From Bacillus sp. Y1 (GTDB taxonomy: Bacteria > Bacillota > Bacilli > Bacillales > Cytobacillaceae): a stretch of DNA of 64,000 bases. Shown in pieces: positions 35,466-44,727 of this stretch. Every line of letters starts with the position of its first letter. Positions within the stretch are counted from its first letter, which is position 1. Location of the stretch: contig NZ_CP030028.1 in NCBI RefSeq assembly GCF_003586445.1, positions 4,486,501-4,550,500 on the forward strand, in the 5' to 3' direction. The notes below the pieces were generated by a model that worked only from the letters and a program-made list of their open reading frames with translations, was not told the origin of the DNA and made no database searches. The translations under genes were made by a program, and so were the position numbers.

Positions 35466-36377
35466 ATGAAGTTACAGCAGCTAAAATATGTGATAGAAGT
35501 GGTTGCGTGCGGTTCGATTAATGAAGCAGCGCGTAGATTATATCTCTCGCAACCTAGTTTATCAAAAGCGATAAAAGAGCTTGAAAGAGAAATAGGGATC
35601 ACCATTTTCACTCGTACATCTACAGGAATTACGCTCTCTACAGATGGAGCTGAGTTTCTTGGGTACGCAAGGCAGGTGGTGGAACAAGCGGAATTGCTAG
35701 AGCGCCGTTACTTTAATACGGCCCCTTCTGAGCAACTCTTTTCCGTTTCTACCCAGCATTACGCATTTGCCGTGAACGCATTCGTCGAAATGATTAAGAA
35801 ACATGGCGAGGATAAATACCAATTTACATTAAGGGAAACGAGAACCTATGAAATCATTGAAGACGTCAAAAATTTACGAAGCGAAATTGGCATTTTGTAT
35901 GTGAGTTCGTTTAATGAAAAAGTAATGATGCCGTTACTAAAAGAGCGAGGGTTAGATTTTGAAGTTCTTTTTCAAGCAAAGCCCCATATATTCGTCAGTA
36001 CTCAAAATCCGCTGGCGAAGAAATCAACGGTTACATTAGAGGAGTTAGAAGAATTTCCACGTCTTACGTTTGAACAAGGTGAGTATAACTCGTTTTATTA
36101 TTCAGAAGAACTATTTAGCACCATTCCTTGTAAAAAAAGCATTCAGGTTAGTGATCGGGCCACCCTTTTTAATCTGTTAATTGGGTTGAATGGGTATACG
36201 ATATCCACTGGCATTTTAAGTGAGGATTTAAATGGATCCGATATTGTATCTGTGCCACTTGAAGAAGGCGAACTAATTACGGTTGGCTGCGTCGTTAATA
36301 AAAAAACACAACTTAGCCGGATTGCTAAATTGTATTTAGAGGAACTCAAGCAAATCATTGATTTTTATTTAAAGTAA
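35466..36377 (+). CDS. LysR-family regulator
   Basis: Regulator of 303 residues: N-terminal helix-turn-helix at residues 3-60 (GSINEAARRLYLSQPSLSKAI core) and a two-lobed effector domain. The long N-terminal part LQQLKYVIEVV resembles CysB-like/CysL members that handle sulfur metabolism, matching the divergent MetE-like gene. ATG with GGGGAA upstream. Two dyads lie in the intergenic region. Effector unknown. Confidence 0.87.
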   Translation: MKLQQLKYVIEVVACGSINEAARRLYLSQPSLSKAIKELEREIGITIFTRTSTGITLSTDGAEFLGYARQVVEQAELLERRYFNTAPSEQLFSVSTQHYAFAVNAFVEMIKKHGEDKYQFTLRETRTYEIIEDVKNLRSEIGILYVSSFNEKVMMPLLKERGLDFEVLFQAKPHIFVSTQNPLAKKSTVTLEELEEFPRLTFEQGEYNSFYYSEELFSTIPCKKSIQVSDRATLFNLLIGLNGYTISTGILSEDLNGSDIVSVPLEEGELITVGCVVNKKTQLSRIAKLYLEELKQIIDFYLK

Positions 36378-36386
36378 CATAGGAGA

Positions 36387-36406
36387 GGGGAATGATAATA
36401 TTCCCC
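36387..36406. terminator. Hairpin after the LysR gene
   Basis: GGGGAAT (36387-36393) pairs with ATTCCCC (36400-36406). The plus strand lacks a strong T-run. Confidence 0.45.
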
Positions 36407-36873
36407 TAGCGGTTTAATCTATATTTTTCAATCAAATATTGTACCGCATACAATAAATACGCTTTGTAGTGTAGGTAGAAGAAAAATTGGACACGAGTTA
36501 ACCCGTTTAGACTAATGATTTTACATTTTTTCAGTATATCCATCAGTACAAATGCAAAGAGACCATCTGAAATCACATTAAGTAGCACAAACTTTTTAAA
36601 ATTCCCATACGAGTATTTCAACAGCCACATCGTAAAAGGCATGTAAGGACCGATACTAAAAGGAAGTTCATCCTTAAAGAAAGATTTATAACCATCGTAA
36701 AACTTCCACCAGTTCCTCCTATGTCCGTAAATATGATTGATGATTTCAAATACCACAATAAATATTCCGGTGAAAGAATAACGTTTGAAGCTCTTTTTTC
36801 CGATAAACAATAATGATAACCACGGAATGGCGATAATTGCTAGATTAAAAAGCAAATGTCTCCTCTTGATCAT
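36406..36873 (-). CDS. Membrane protein of unknown function, 155 residues
   Basis: Basic protein with three to four hydrophobic segments (about 8-24, 32-48, 92-112, 128-145) and many aromatic residues (HIYGHRRNWWKFYDGYK). It resembles a hypothetical membrane family common in Bacillus, without known role. No recognisable motif. It stands alone; GAGGTGAAA lies before its ATG. The 338 bp upstream hold the 52-bp hairpin array described below. Confidence 0.7.
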   Translation of the reverse strand: MIKRRHLLFNLAIIAIPWLSLLFIGKKSFKRYSFTGIFIVVFEIINHIYGHRRNWWKFYDGYKSFFKDELPFSIGPYMPFTMWLLKYSYGNFKKFVLLNVISDGLFAFVLMDILKKCKIISLNGLTRVQFFFYLHYKAYLLYAVQYLIEKYRLNR

Positions 36874-36945
36874 GTAACGATTTCACCTCAACCAATTTTA
36901 GTTATTTTTATTAAATTGTCCATTTCCCACATAAAAATCCATCTT

Positions 36946-37165
36946 TTAGTTTCATAGCCCGATGAACTTCTTTAGCTTAAGGAATTTCCGATAAAATGAT
37001 CTTCATAATCCTGATGAACTTCATTAGCTTGAGGAATATTTGATGAAATGATCTTCATAAGCCCGATGAACTTCATTAGCTTGAGGAATTCTCGATGAAA
37101 TGATCTTCATAACCCTGATGAACTTCTTTATCTTAAGGAATTTCCGATGAAATGATCTTCATACC
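36946..37165. repeat. Hairpin array, 52-bp period (GATCTTCAT family), about 5 units
   Basis: GATC recurs at 36998, 37050, 37102 and 37154, exactly 52 bp apart, with a decayed first unit at 36946. Units read GATCTTCATAAnCCnGATGAACTTCnTTAGCTTnAGGAAT, sharing the first half and the hairpin TTCAT/ATGAA with the array at 13505-13905 while the second half differs. No gene. Confidence 0.85.
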
Positions 37166-37178
37166 TTTATATAAAACA

Positions 37179-37211
37179 AAAAAAGACAACCCTTAAGGCT
37201 GCCTTCACTCG
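37179..37211 (-). terminator. Weak terminator of the YeaQ/GlsB-type gene
   Basis: AAGACAACCCTTAAGGCTGCCTT has a small imperfect stem (AAGG.../CCTT) next to an A-run that reads as Ts on the minus strand (37180-37186). Confidence 0.4.
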
Positions 37212-37460
37212 TTATTTGGAAAGAATCTTTGTGATAACCCGCAATATCAAAACAAACAATATACTACCTATTAATGCTGGTAAAATCGCAATGCCTGCGA
37301 ACGATGGTCCCCATGTTCCTAGTAGCATCCCACCAATCCAAGCACCTATGATTCCGCAAATGATATTCCCAATGATGCCATAGGGGAGATTGTTTCCTGC
37401 AATTATACTCGCCAACCACCCGATGATACCGCCTACGATCAAATAAAGAAGTAATCCCAT
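37212..37460 (-). CDS. GlsB/YeaQ/YmgE-family stress membrane protein
   Basis: Small membrane protein of 82 residues with three Gly-rich hydrophobic segments (IVGGIIGWLASIIAG, GIIGNIICGIIGAWIGGMLLG, LPALIGSILFVLILRVI). The family (transglycosylase-associated protein) is stress-induced in many bacteria; molecular role unclear. AAGGAGG lies before ATG 37460. Single gene. Confidence 0.85.
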   Translation of the reverse strand: MGLLLYLIVGGIIGWLASIIAGNNLPYGIIGNIICGIIGAWIGGMLLGTWGPSFAGIAILPALIGSILFVLILRVITKILSK

Positions 37461-37519
37461 ATGTATGTCCTCCTTTGTGATGGTAGTAGACTAGTACCCG
37501 GATGATCAAATAATTAAAC

Positions 37520-38074
37520 TTAAATCACTTCTAATACTTTTCGCTTAAAGCTCTCATACACGTATGACCAAAGGGTCTGGTCTTCAACATAGCTTTTTCT
37601 TAATGATCCAAAAACTTCTTTTTGTTTTTCCGCAAAAGATGGGTCTTCTTTGGCTGGCAGGGTGGCACGAAGCTCATCAACCATTTTTTGAACTTCAGGT
37701 GCACGTGGTCCCCATTTTCCCACTAGCTCACCTTGTTCATTTAAAATCAAAATCATCGGGATCGCACGTCCACCGTTTGTAAGGTGACGGTCAATCAAAT
37801 CGGTGTCATCGTCACGTAAGGTGACACGCATGTAAATGTTTGCCGCTTCGGCTAGCTTGCGAATGACTGGGTTGATCATCATAGCATCTCCACACCAATC
37901 TTCTGTAATGGTTAAGAAGTGAAGTGAATGTTGTTTTAGTTTGTCTACCAACCCATCTTCAGGTAATTGAAATTGCTCATACACAGCAAAGCTTTCCTCT
38001 TTTAATGTGCTCATTTCATCCATGTATGCTTGGATGGACTTTCCTTCTTCGAAATATTGTTGTTCTGATTTCAT
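37520..38074 (-). CDS. Thioredoxin-like protein with DWCGDA active site
   Basis: Thioredoxin-fold protein of 184 residues. The usual CxxC is replaced by WCGDAM (TEDWCGDA near residue 58), so it has a single active-site Cys and cannot act as a classical dithiol reductase; the cis-Pro loop is GGRAIPMI. Bacillus relatives belong to the thioredoxin_9 group. ATG 38074 is preferred because GAGGGG lies 7 bases before it. Possible role in monothiol chemistry or bacillithiol mixed disulfides, unproven. Confidence 0.82.
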   Translation of the reverse strand: MKSEQQYFEEGKSIQAYMDEMSTLKEESFAVYEQFQLPEDGLVDKLKQHSLHFLTITEDWCGDAMMINPVIRKLAEAANIYMRVTLRDDDTDLIDRHLTNGGRAIPMILILNEQGELVGKWGPRAPEVQKMVDELRATLPAKEDPSFAEKQKEVFGSLRKSYVEDQTLWSYVYESFKRKVLEVI

Positions 38075-38118
38075 GTAGGCACCCCTCTTCATATTCTATG
38101 TACTTACTATACCAAATA

Positions 38119-38154
38119 AAAGCAGTGTGATTCTTGTTAGAAGCACACTGCTTT
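38119..38154. terminator. Terminator of the esterase gene
   Basis: AAAGCAGTGTG (38119-38129) pairs perfectly with CACACTGCTTT (38144-38154). On the minus strand a TTTATTTGG run follows. Confidence 0.7.
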
Positions 38155-38160
38155 CAGCTG

Positions 38161-39492
38161 TTATTTAGACTGGCTTGCTAGCCATTCCATAAGGGTGATT
38201 TCGTTTCCATCGATTGTTGTTTTTACGTCGTTGTTGTACACGTAGATCCATGACCAGTGGCCGTTGTACTCGTATGGAGTCCCGTCTTCATTTTTGTACA
38301 AGCCAGATGTATCTACCACGTTATCGAATAGAGATAAATGTACATTTGGAGCACCCGCTGCCACTAAACGCTCATATGTTGGAACCGTATAATTGTTCAC
38401 ATTTACAACTGGATCGTTTGCAGAAGTAACAAACCAAGTTGGTACGTTTTTCATATCTTCAATTTGCTCATCTGTAATTAGTGTGTCAGCCAGCGCTTCG
38501 CAAGTTGGAATAGCAGCAGCAAAATATTCTGGATAATCACGAATCATTAGCATCGTCATGTATCCACCGTTTGAGTCTCCACCGATATAAATACGGTCGG
38601 TGTCGATGTCCTTATTGCTAGATACATAGTCTTGAATCAAGCTCATTAATGCTTCTTCATATTTTGACGTTCCATCGCCAAAGCCAGTGAGACCGTCCAT
38701 CCAGAACGTTGGAGTTTGAGGAGCTAATACGTAAGCACCGTCAAAGTATGATTGAATTTCATCAGAAGCCCAGTTCACAGCCTTGTTTCCTGAAATCGGA
38801 ATCGTTGGATCTGTTCCACCTTCACCTGCACCATGCAGCCAGATGACCAGAGGATTTTCCTTGTTATCCTTCTTCGGCTCAAAATCCGCATAAGTTAGTG
38901 TTACATCATCATATGTAGCTTCACCTGTAGAGAACTCGTCCACTAGCTCTCTTACACCACCTGAGAATGTATCAATCGTTAAGCCAGAAATCGTTCCTGC
39001 TGGTGTGGCAATTGCTTCTTGCTGTTTGATCGTGTATTCATTATCTGTCCAATCATTAAAACCAGTTGTCTGCCAATCATAATTCATCGCCGTGCTTAAT
39101 GGAACATTTGGACCAAATTCCATTTCTAATACTACGTATTTTCCAGTAGCTACAGCTGGATTGCCATTTTTATCAGAAACATACGCTTTTGTGATTTTAC
39201 GTTCACCTTGGTTTAACAATGGTTGTGCTAAACGAGGATCACTGATTTTTACATTTACATCAAAAGTGTCTGTGGTTACAGAATTTACCGGAACAGGTCT
39301 TCCTAAGTCCACAATGACCTTCGTAATTGCTGGTCCCCAGTCTTCAATTTCTGTAACGGTTTGATAAGAGGTTGGTTGTGTTTTCATTTCCTTTGCCATC
39401 ACTCCATTACTAAAAGAAAAGGCCGTACATGCTACTAGAGATAATAGAAATGCCTTCCTTGCTTGTTTCTTCATTCTTTTTAACAATGACAA
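38161..39492 (-). CDS. Secreted esterase/peptidase, alpha/beta hydrolase with N-terminal Ig-like domain
   Basis: Exported hydrolase of 443 residues. Residues 1-33 are a signal peptide (KKQARKAFLLSLVACTAF core, cut near VMA-KE). About 40-200 form a beta-rich Ig-like domain like that of the EstA-type esterases; 210-440 are the alpha/beta hydrolase. Nucleophile elbow GGDSNGGYMT; oxyanion motif LHGAGEGG; acid Asp in SANDPVV; catalytic His probably in YNGHWSW near the end. Acts outside the cell on ester or short peptide substrates. Single gene; AraC regulator upstream on the same strand. Confidence 0.83.
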   Translation of the reverse strand: MSLLKRMKKQARKAFLLSLVACTAFSFSNGVMAKEMKTQPTSYQTVTEIEDWGPAITKVIVDLGRPVPVNSVTTDTFDVNVKISDPRLAQPLLNQGERKITKAYVSDKNGNPAVATGKYVVLEMEFGPNVPLSTAMNYDWQTTGFNDWTDNEYTIKQQEAIATPAGTISGLTIDTFSGGVRELVDEFSTGEATYDDVTLTYADFEPKKDNKENPLVIWLHGAGEGGTDPTIPISGNKAVNWASDEIQSYFDGAYVLAPQTPTFWMDGLTGFGDGTSKYEEALMSLIQDYVSSNKDIDTDRIYIGGDSNGGYMTMLMIRDYPEYFAAAIPTCEALADTLITDEQIEDMKNVPTWFVTSANDPVVNVNNYTVPTYERLVAAGAPNVHLSLFDNVVDTSGLYKNEDGTPYEYNGHWSWIYVYNNDVKTTIDGNEITLMEWLASQSK

Positions 39493-39575
39493 TTCCTCCT
39501 ACAAAATCGGTTTATTTAAAACGCTTACATTTTGATTTTAATAGGAATGAAAGTTTTCGTCTTGTCCTTTTCTAG

Positions 39576-40460
39576 CTAAAAAAACGTCAATTCTTGATTA
39601 GGTACTTTCGACTCCCTGCGATATTGACTAGGTGCGAGCTTATAAACCGACTTAAATACTCTATTAAATGACTTCTCATTCGGAAAGCCATTTTTTAAAG
39701 CAATCTCTAGTATAGAAAGGTCAGTATTTACTAGATCACGGTGCGCAAATTCGAGCCGAACCGCATTGATATAATGCAGCAGGGTGACACCAATATGCTT
39801 CGTAAAAAAACGAGATAAATATTCTGAAGTGATCCCAAATTCATCGGCAATCATCGTTAAAGATAGTTTCTGTTGATAGTTTTCCTTAATATAATCAAAA
39901 ATCTGAGCCAACCGGTCCAGATGCTTTTTTGAATGAATGTTCGGGTGACGTTCCTTTGGGACTTGAAAATACTTTAATAACACGTACAGTAATTCATACG
40001 ATAATGCTGTTATTTTTACATATGAAAAATGGTCTTTTTCTCTGCTCAAGTAGGCGTCAGTCATCTTGTCTAAAATCATCCGTAGCTCATGAAGTTGTTG
40101 AAGTCGGTCTTCGTCCCGTTCTCCGACTGATACACAATCAAAAGCCACCTCATCTATTTTTACACCCTTTTCCCTTAATAACTCAGGAGGGATAAAGACC
40201 GATATAGCTTTTCGCCCCGTACCTCTATCAACCGTAAAGGAATGGATCGAATTTGAATTAATAACCACAATATCTCCTTCACGAGAGGTATAGGTCCTCC
40301 CATCAACATAAACCTCTTCAATTTTTCCGGAAAGAACATAGGAGATTTCAATACTCTCATGCCAATGATTTGGGATATATCCTGCTTCGTCCGATACGTG
40401 ATAAATGATTTTAATTGGGAAGAGCCCATCTGTTTCCACCCATTCATACGCGTATTCCAT
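39576..40460 (-). CDS. AraC-family regulator with cupin sensor
   Basis: Regulator of 294 residues: N-terminal cupin domain (HWHESIEISYVLSG, about 25-40) and C-terminal double helix-turn-helix (LSLTMIADEFGITSEYLSRFF and LSILEIALKNGFPNEKSFNRVFK cores). This arrangement is typical of carbohydrate-responsive activators. It lies upstream of the esterase gene on the same strand, 83 bp apart, and may control it. Effector unknown. Confidence 0.87.
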   Translation of the reverse strand: MEYAYEWVETDGLFPIKIIYHVSDEAGYIPNHWHESIEISYVLSGKIEEVYVDGRTYTSREGDIVVINSNSIHSFTVDRGTGRKAISVFIPPELLREKGVKIDEVAFDCVSVGERDEDRLQQLHELRMILDKMTDAYLSREKDHFSYVKITALSYELLYVLLKYFQVPKERHPNIHSKKHLDRLAQIFDYIKENYQQKLSLTMIADEFGITSEYLSRFFTKHIGVTLLHYINAVRLEFAHRDLVNTDLSILEIALKNGFPNEKSFNRVFKSVYKLAPSQYRRESKVPNQELTFF

Positions 40461-40620
40461 CTAATCCCCCCTCAACAAATACAAAAAATCAAATAAGTCA
40501 GCTATCAAAAGACTTTCTTAATTAGGTTTCGCCCGAAGGCTAGGAAAATCCTTTTTTCAAGAGGGTAGGATTTCACTATTTTTATAGGGATTTCTATTTG
40601 CTAGTTCCTGCTATGGGATA

Positions 40621-42090
40621 CTATTCGTCCATCCCTCCCTTCCACCTATACAAAATAATATGATGATATACAGGGTCAAACAATGAGTTTGAGGAAAACT
40701 CCTCTACTACCTCCACCTTACCTGTTAGATCTTCTCCTTGTGATATAAATCCTTCGAGAACACTATTGGTTAACAAGATATCCTTATTTTTATAATACGA
40801 TTGATCATGTAAAAATTTTGAGTATGTGTTAATTTCCTTATGAGGAAACGATGTATCTAAATACGTAAAAACCCTAGATTCTTCCCAAGCATAAATCACA
40901 AAAGGTTCTGTGTGATTCTCCAAATAAGCACCTAATTCATAGGTCGCTGGAAGCTCGCTTGCCTGCTCTTTTAATAAAAGCGTAGTTTGGTAAGCTTGGA
41001 CAGACAATAGTAATAATGAAAAGGTGATCATAAAGGTGGTTTTCCATTTCGAAAAAACCATCGAAAATAAACAAAATGTCCCTAGAGTAATCAGGGGAAT
41101 AATATGCCTTGGCTTTTCTACATTCTGTGCAAATAACACCCATGAAAAATAAACAACGATCAGTATGGTGAAAAGTTGGAATAAATAGTTTGACTTGATT
41201 CTTTTCCAACTGAAAGCTTGAAAAAAACAAAGAAACATTACTGCAAACATACTAATTAGAATAAATGACCTTATCCCAATCCCTGTCCAGCCTATATTTT
41301 CAATGATTAGTTGATACATACGGCTAAAAAAAGATCGGTCGACCGAGGTAGCTGCTCCACCCCAATCATTGAAATGGCCGCTCGTAAAAGACAGAGCGAG
41401 TTTCGTAAAACCGACGAATCCCCCCTCCGTAAGTGCGACTCCACTTACCCAAAGCAACTGAAAAAGAACTGCTAGAAGAACTAGGGGCACCATGTCCTTC
41501 AGTAGCAATTGTTTTTCTTTCCATAGCTTATACAAAAGAAAGAGTACACCAATGGAAAACGGAAGGTAGGATAATCGAATCCCTAGCAATATGCTTAACA
41601 AGAATAACGGAATAACCTGTGACCAAAAGCTTTGTTTTTTCCGTGCAACATGGATACTCCAAACATACCACCATAGTACCGCAATCGCTGCCCCTTCCGA
41701 CATCGGCTGATTAACCATAAGAACGACAAACCCCGAACAATAAGTTAATGTTGCAACTAAAACACTTATCGCTCCGGAAAAATGAGCTCGCGATATTTTA
41801 TACATCGGGATCATGGCACTGGTGTATAGAAGAATATTAAATAACGTCAAGGATGCCGCTTTATCTTGTACCCAAAGGTGCACGAGATAGCCCCCTAGAA
41901 TAAAATATGGATATCCAGGAAAATGAGGCTGCATAGCTAAAAGATCATAACGCTCAAGTGCTAAAGCAAAGTCGACTTGATCATAGGTGGAAGCAAATGA
42001 ATTTAGATTTGTCACCTGTGATAAAAACATCCATATGATGAACATAAGGCTCAGAGAAATAATGATACTTGGTTTCACATTTTTCAACAT
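40621..42090 (-). CDS. Multi-pass membrane protein, GT-C glycosyltransferase-like
   Basis: Protein of 489 residues with about 11 membrane segments and a C-terminal extracytoplasmic part (about 395-489). An early loop between segments 1 and 2 carries acidic residues (STYDQVDFALALERYDLLAMQPHFPGYPYF region), the place where GT-C lipid-linked sugar transferases keep catalytic Asp/Glu. It lies 70 bp downstream of the iron permease gene, near a GT2/flippase/epimerase operon. I infer a polyprenyl-sugar-dependent transferase; sequence alone does not prove it. Confidence 0.6.
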   Translation of the reverse strand: MLKNVKPSIIISLSLMFIIWMFLSQVTNLNSFASTYDQVDFALALERYDLLAMQPHFPGYPYFILGGYLVHLWVQDKAASLTLFNILLYTSAMIPMYKISRAHFSGAISVLVATLTYCSGFVVLMVNQPMSEGAAIAVLWWYVWSIHVARKKQSFWSQVIPLFLLSILLGIRLSYLPFSIGVLFLLYKLWKEKQLLLKDMVPLVLLAVLFQLLWVSGVALTEGGFVGFTKLALSFTSGHFNDWGGAATSVDRSFFSRMYQLIIENIGWTGIGIRSFILISMFAVMFLCFFQAFSWKRIKSNYLFQLFTILIVVYFSWVLFAQNVEKPRHIIPLITLGTFCLFSMVFSKWKTTFMITFSLLLLSVQAYQTTLLLKEQASELPATYELGAYLENHTEPFVIYAWEESRVFTYLDTSFPHKEINTYSKFLHDQSYYKNKDILLTNSVLEGFISQGEDLTGKVEVVEEFSSNSLFDPVYHHIILYRWKGGMDE

Positions 42091-42127
42091 AAATCACACC
42101 TTTATTTCAAGCAACTTCTAAAGAAAA

Positions 42128-42151
42128 AGTACAAGACATGTGCCTTGTACT
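42128..42151 (-). terminator. Terminator of the FTR1 operon
   Basis: AGTACAAG (42128-42135) pairs with CTTGTACT (42144-42151); the minus strand continues TTTTTCTT. Confidence 0.8.
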
Positions 42152-42160
42152 CTTACAAAA

Positions 42161-43072
42161 TTATTTTACCTGTGCGTTGAAAGTAGTTACTTCCGCAGCA
42201 CTTTTTGACTTCTCCTTAGGTTGATACCCTGTTAATAGATAAATTACTACAAAGTAACCAATATAAGCAATCACTTCTTCTATTGAAGGCATGGATGAAT
42301 ATCCGAATAATGCTTTTAGGAAGATTCCTATATCACCAGACAGAAGTGGTTCAACCCCATGGTCTCTAACATAATGCGCATGATCGATGGAGTGCTCCGG
42401 TAAAAACCATGTAATATCGTATATATGTGGAATGACACTGCCGATAATTCCAACATCCTGCATCATAGATATTGCTTGAACGAGTAACCCTGCCGCAATT
42501 AAAATAATGAAGGCTCCCGTTACTTTAAAGAAGGTTTTTAATGAAATGCGCATCGTACCTTTAAAGAAGAAGTACGACACAACAGCCGCGATTATGACTC
42601 CCGTAAGAGCGCCCCAGCCTTGTAGGGCGGCTCCAATATTTCCACCTGTAATAGCCGCAAAAAAGAAGACTGTTTCTACCCCTTCACGGAGGACTACTAA
42701 GAAGGAATGAATGACCATCCCAACAATATTACCAGTCGAAATAAATTTGTTCATTTTTCCTTCCATGTTTCCTTTGATATCCTTACTATGTTCTGCCATC
42801 CAAAAAACCATCTGGGTCAAGAGAATTGTGGACACGAGCATAATTCCTATTTTTAAATAGATTTCATTCCCCATCGCTGCAAAACCTGTAAACACCACTT
42901 GAAATAGCATAGCAACCCCAACGCTCGCTATGACCGCTAGACCTGCACCTAGCCAAACATATTTATTGTATTGCGCGTGATCCATTCTTTTCAGATAAGT
43001 TGTTATGATTCCGATTATGAGTAGTGCTTCAAGTACTTCACGAAATGTAATCAACAAGGCTTGAATTTCCAC
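42161..43072 (-). CDS. efeU: FTR1-family iron permease (EfeU-like)
   Basis: High-affinity iron permease of 303 residues with seven membrane segments and two REXXE iron-binding motifs: REVLE near residue 11 and REGVE near residue 130. It carries ferric/ferrous iron with extracytoplasmic helper proteins. It follows by 27 bp a membrane-anchored exported protein, and a perfect Fur box precedes that gene. EfeO and EfeB are not adjacent; the lipoprotein at 48193-49365, with its own Fur boxes, may serve as substrate-binding partner. Confidence 0.9.
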   Translation of the reverse strand: MEIQALLITFREVLEALLIIGIITTYLKRMDHAQYNKYVWLGAGLAVIASVGVAMLFQVVFTGFAAMGNEIYLKIGIMLVSTILLTQMVFWMAEHSKDIKGNMEGKMNKFISTGNIVGMVIHSFLVVLREGVETVFFFAAITGGNIGAALQGWGALTGVIIAAVVSYFFFKGTMRISLKTFFKVTGAFIILIAAGLLVQAISMMQDVGIIGSVIPHIYDITWFLPEHSIDHAHYVRDHGVEPLLSGDIGIFLKALFGYSSMPSIEEVIAYIGYFVVIYLLTGYQPKEKSKSAAEVTTFNAQVK

Positions 43073-43099
43073 AGTGTTTCACCTTCCCCATGATGACTT

Positions 43100-43861
43100 T
43101 TATTTACGATTTCTTTTTCGAATCGTAAAGACAATAACCCCTACTATCGCTGCAGTTATCAGAATTAACGGGATCCAATTTCGGATATTAGAGATGTCCG
43201 TCCATTCTTTCTTTCCAGCAGACTCTGTTTCTGTTGCACTTTCAGAAAAATGACCTACTTCCAAGCTTTTTAACTGAAATTCCTTCTGCAAATTGGTTAG
43301 GATTTCTTCCTTATTTGTCTTAAAGGCCTCTAGGTCTGATTCCTTCTTTCCAACCCCGAATAGTCCCGGATTACCAAGTGCATTCAACGCTTCGTCAAAG
43401 CTAGCCTTTAATTCCTCGTCTAATTCAGGATTTTCCGCTTCTACTCTAGGTGACAATGCTTCATATGTAGCAAATGCCTTCGCTAATAACTTTTTACTTG
43501 TGTCATACTCGGTAAATTTTCCCTCGATATTTTCCATTCTTCTTGCAATATTTAGCACTAATAGTTTTTCCATATTTTCAATGGTAGCTTCTTTATCCTC
43601 GGAATCAATTCCAGCAAGAATAAACTCTGAAGGCTCTGCTCCCATATGCATATCTACTTCTTCTTTTACTGACTCATAAATCTCTCTTGACTCAGCAAAA
43701 TTTGGTGGATCTTGATCCAACTTTATGAGAATTTCTTTATAGGCTTCTGCCACCTCTTCTTTGTTTGGATCTCCGTACGTATAGGCACTAGCTGATGTTG
43801 TAAACATACTGGTAAAAGTAAGGATTACTAACAAGCTAAAAAACAAAAGCTTCTTAATCAT
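43100..43861 (-). CDS. Membrane-anchored extracellular protein of the FTR1 operon
   Basis: Protein of 253 residues from ATG 43861 (AGGAGG 7 bases upstream). Signal peptide 1-26 (cut near SASA-YT), an acidic helical body of about 190 residues, then a C-terminal membrane segment (IPLILITAAIVGVIVFTI) and a basic tail. I know no enzymatic motif. Position between a perfect Fur box and efeU indicates an iron-uptake helper, perhaps presenting iron to the permease. Confidence 0.8.
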   Translation of the reverse strand: MIKKLLFFSLLVILTFTSMFTTSASAYTYGDPNKEEVAEAYKEILIKLDQDPPNFAESREIYESVKEEVDMHMGAEPSEFILAGIDSEDKEATIENMEKLLVLNIARRMENIEGKFTEYDTSKKLLAKAFATYEALSPRVEAENPELDEELKASFDEALNALGNPGLFGVGKKESDLEAFKTNKEEILTNLQKEFQLKSLEVGHFSESATETESAGKKEWTDISNIRNWIPLILITAAIVGVIVFTIRKRNRK

Positions 43862-43882
43862 ATACCTGCCTCCTATCCTCAA

Positions 43883-43897
43883 TGATAATGATTATCA
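43883..43897 (-). promoter_or_regulatory. Perfect Fur box
   Basis: TGATAAT-G-ATTATCA, an exact match to the 7-1-7 Fur consensus, 22 bp before the ATG of the FTR1-operon helper gene. Confidence 0.92.
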
Positions 43898-43924
43898 TTC
43901 TGAGTGTCAATTTAAACTTTATGT

Positions 43925-44725
43925 CTATTTTGTGTGTAAATTCGATGGATAAATCCCCTGAATAAACTGATTTCTAGCCTTTGATGATTGACTGATTATG
44001 TGAGCTGAGTAATCGAGCTCTACTTTTTGAACGGGTCTACTTATTTCCTTTAAAATTGCAGGAAGTACTGTTGAAAGATACCCTCTGAAGGTGATGAATG
44101 ACTCTCCTGTCCTTCGTACTTGATATTGAATAGGCACTTCTTGAACACGGAATCCCTTTCTCACTAAATTTAATGTAATCACTTGTGCATAATTATAATC
44201 ATGAATGATTTCCGCATGCTCAAGAGCTTGTCGTGAGAAGGCTCTCATTCCGGATTGGCCATCGTATATCCACTTTTTCAATAACAGACTTTGAATGAAA
44301 GTGAAACAATAATTGCCAAGTCGACGATGGATTTTCATCCCTTTAATCGTTCCTAAAAATCGTGAGCCCATCGTATAATCCGCTTCTCCTGAAAAAATCG
44401 GTTGTAACAATTCAGGTATTTGCTTTGCTGGATACTCTCCATCTGCGTCAATCATGACTCCAATATCAGCACCATGCTTATAGCATTCCTTGATCCCTAC
44501 TCGAACCGCTGCTCCAAGACCCTGATTTTTTTCAAAGCTTACGATATAATCAGCACCCGCTTCTTTCGCTACTTGAACAGTATCATCCGTAGAACCATCG
44601 TCTATTACTAATACACGAACCTCGACCGCATTATGGAAGTCACGGGGAATGCCTTTTATGACTTCCCCAATCGATTCTTCCTCATTATAGGCTGGTAAAA
44701 ATACGATTACCTTCTGTCTATTCAT
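43925..44725 (-). CDS. Glycosyltransferase family 2 (polyprenyl-phosphate sugar transferase-like)
   Basis: Cytoplasmic GT-A enzyme of 266 residues: start VIVFLPAYNEEESIGEVI, DDGSTDDT near residue 42, and the metal-binding DADGEYP near residue 92. It resembles dolichyl/undecaprenyl-phosphate hexose synthases, but lacks their C-terminal membrane segments. It follows the phosphodiesterase gene by 2 bp, last gene of a four-gene operon. It may charge a lipid carrier with sugar. Confidence 0.85.
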   Translation of the reverse strand: MNRQKVIVFLPAYNEEESIGEVIKGIPRDFHNAVEVRVLVIDDGSTDDTVQVAKEAGADYIVSFEKNQGLGAAVRVGIKECYKHGADIGVMIDADGEYPAKQIPELLQPIFSGEADYTMGSRFLGTIKGMKIHRRLGNYCFTFIQSLLLKKWIYDGQSGMRAFSRQALEHAEIIHDYNYAQVITLNLVRKGFRVQEVPIQYQVRRTGESFITFRGYLSTVLPAILKEISRPVQKVELDYSAHIISQSSKARNQFIQGIYPSNLHTK

Positions 44726-44727
44726 TT

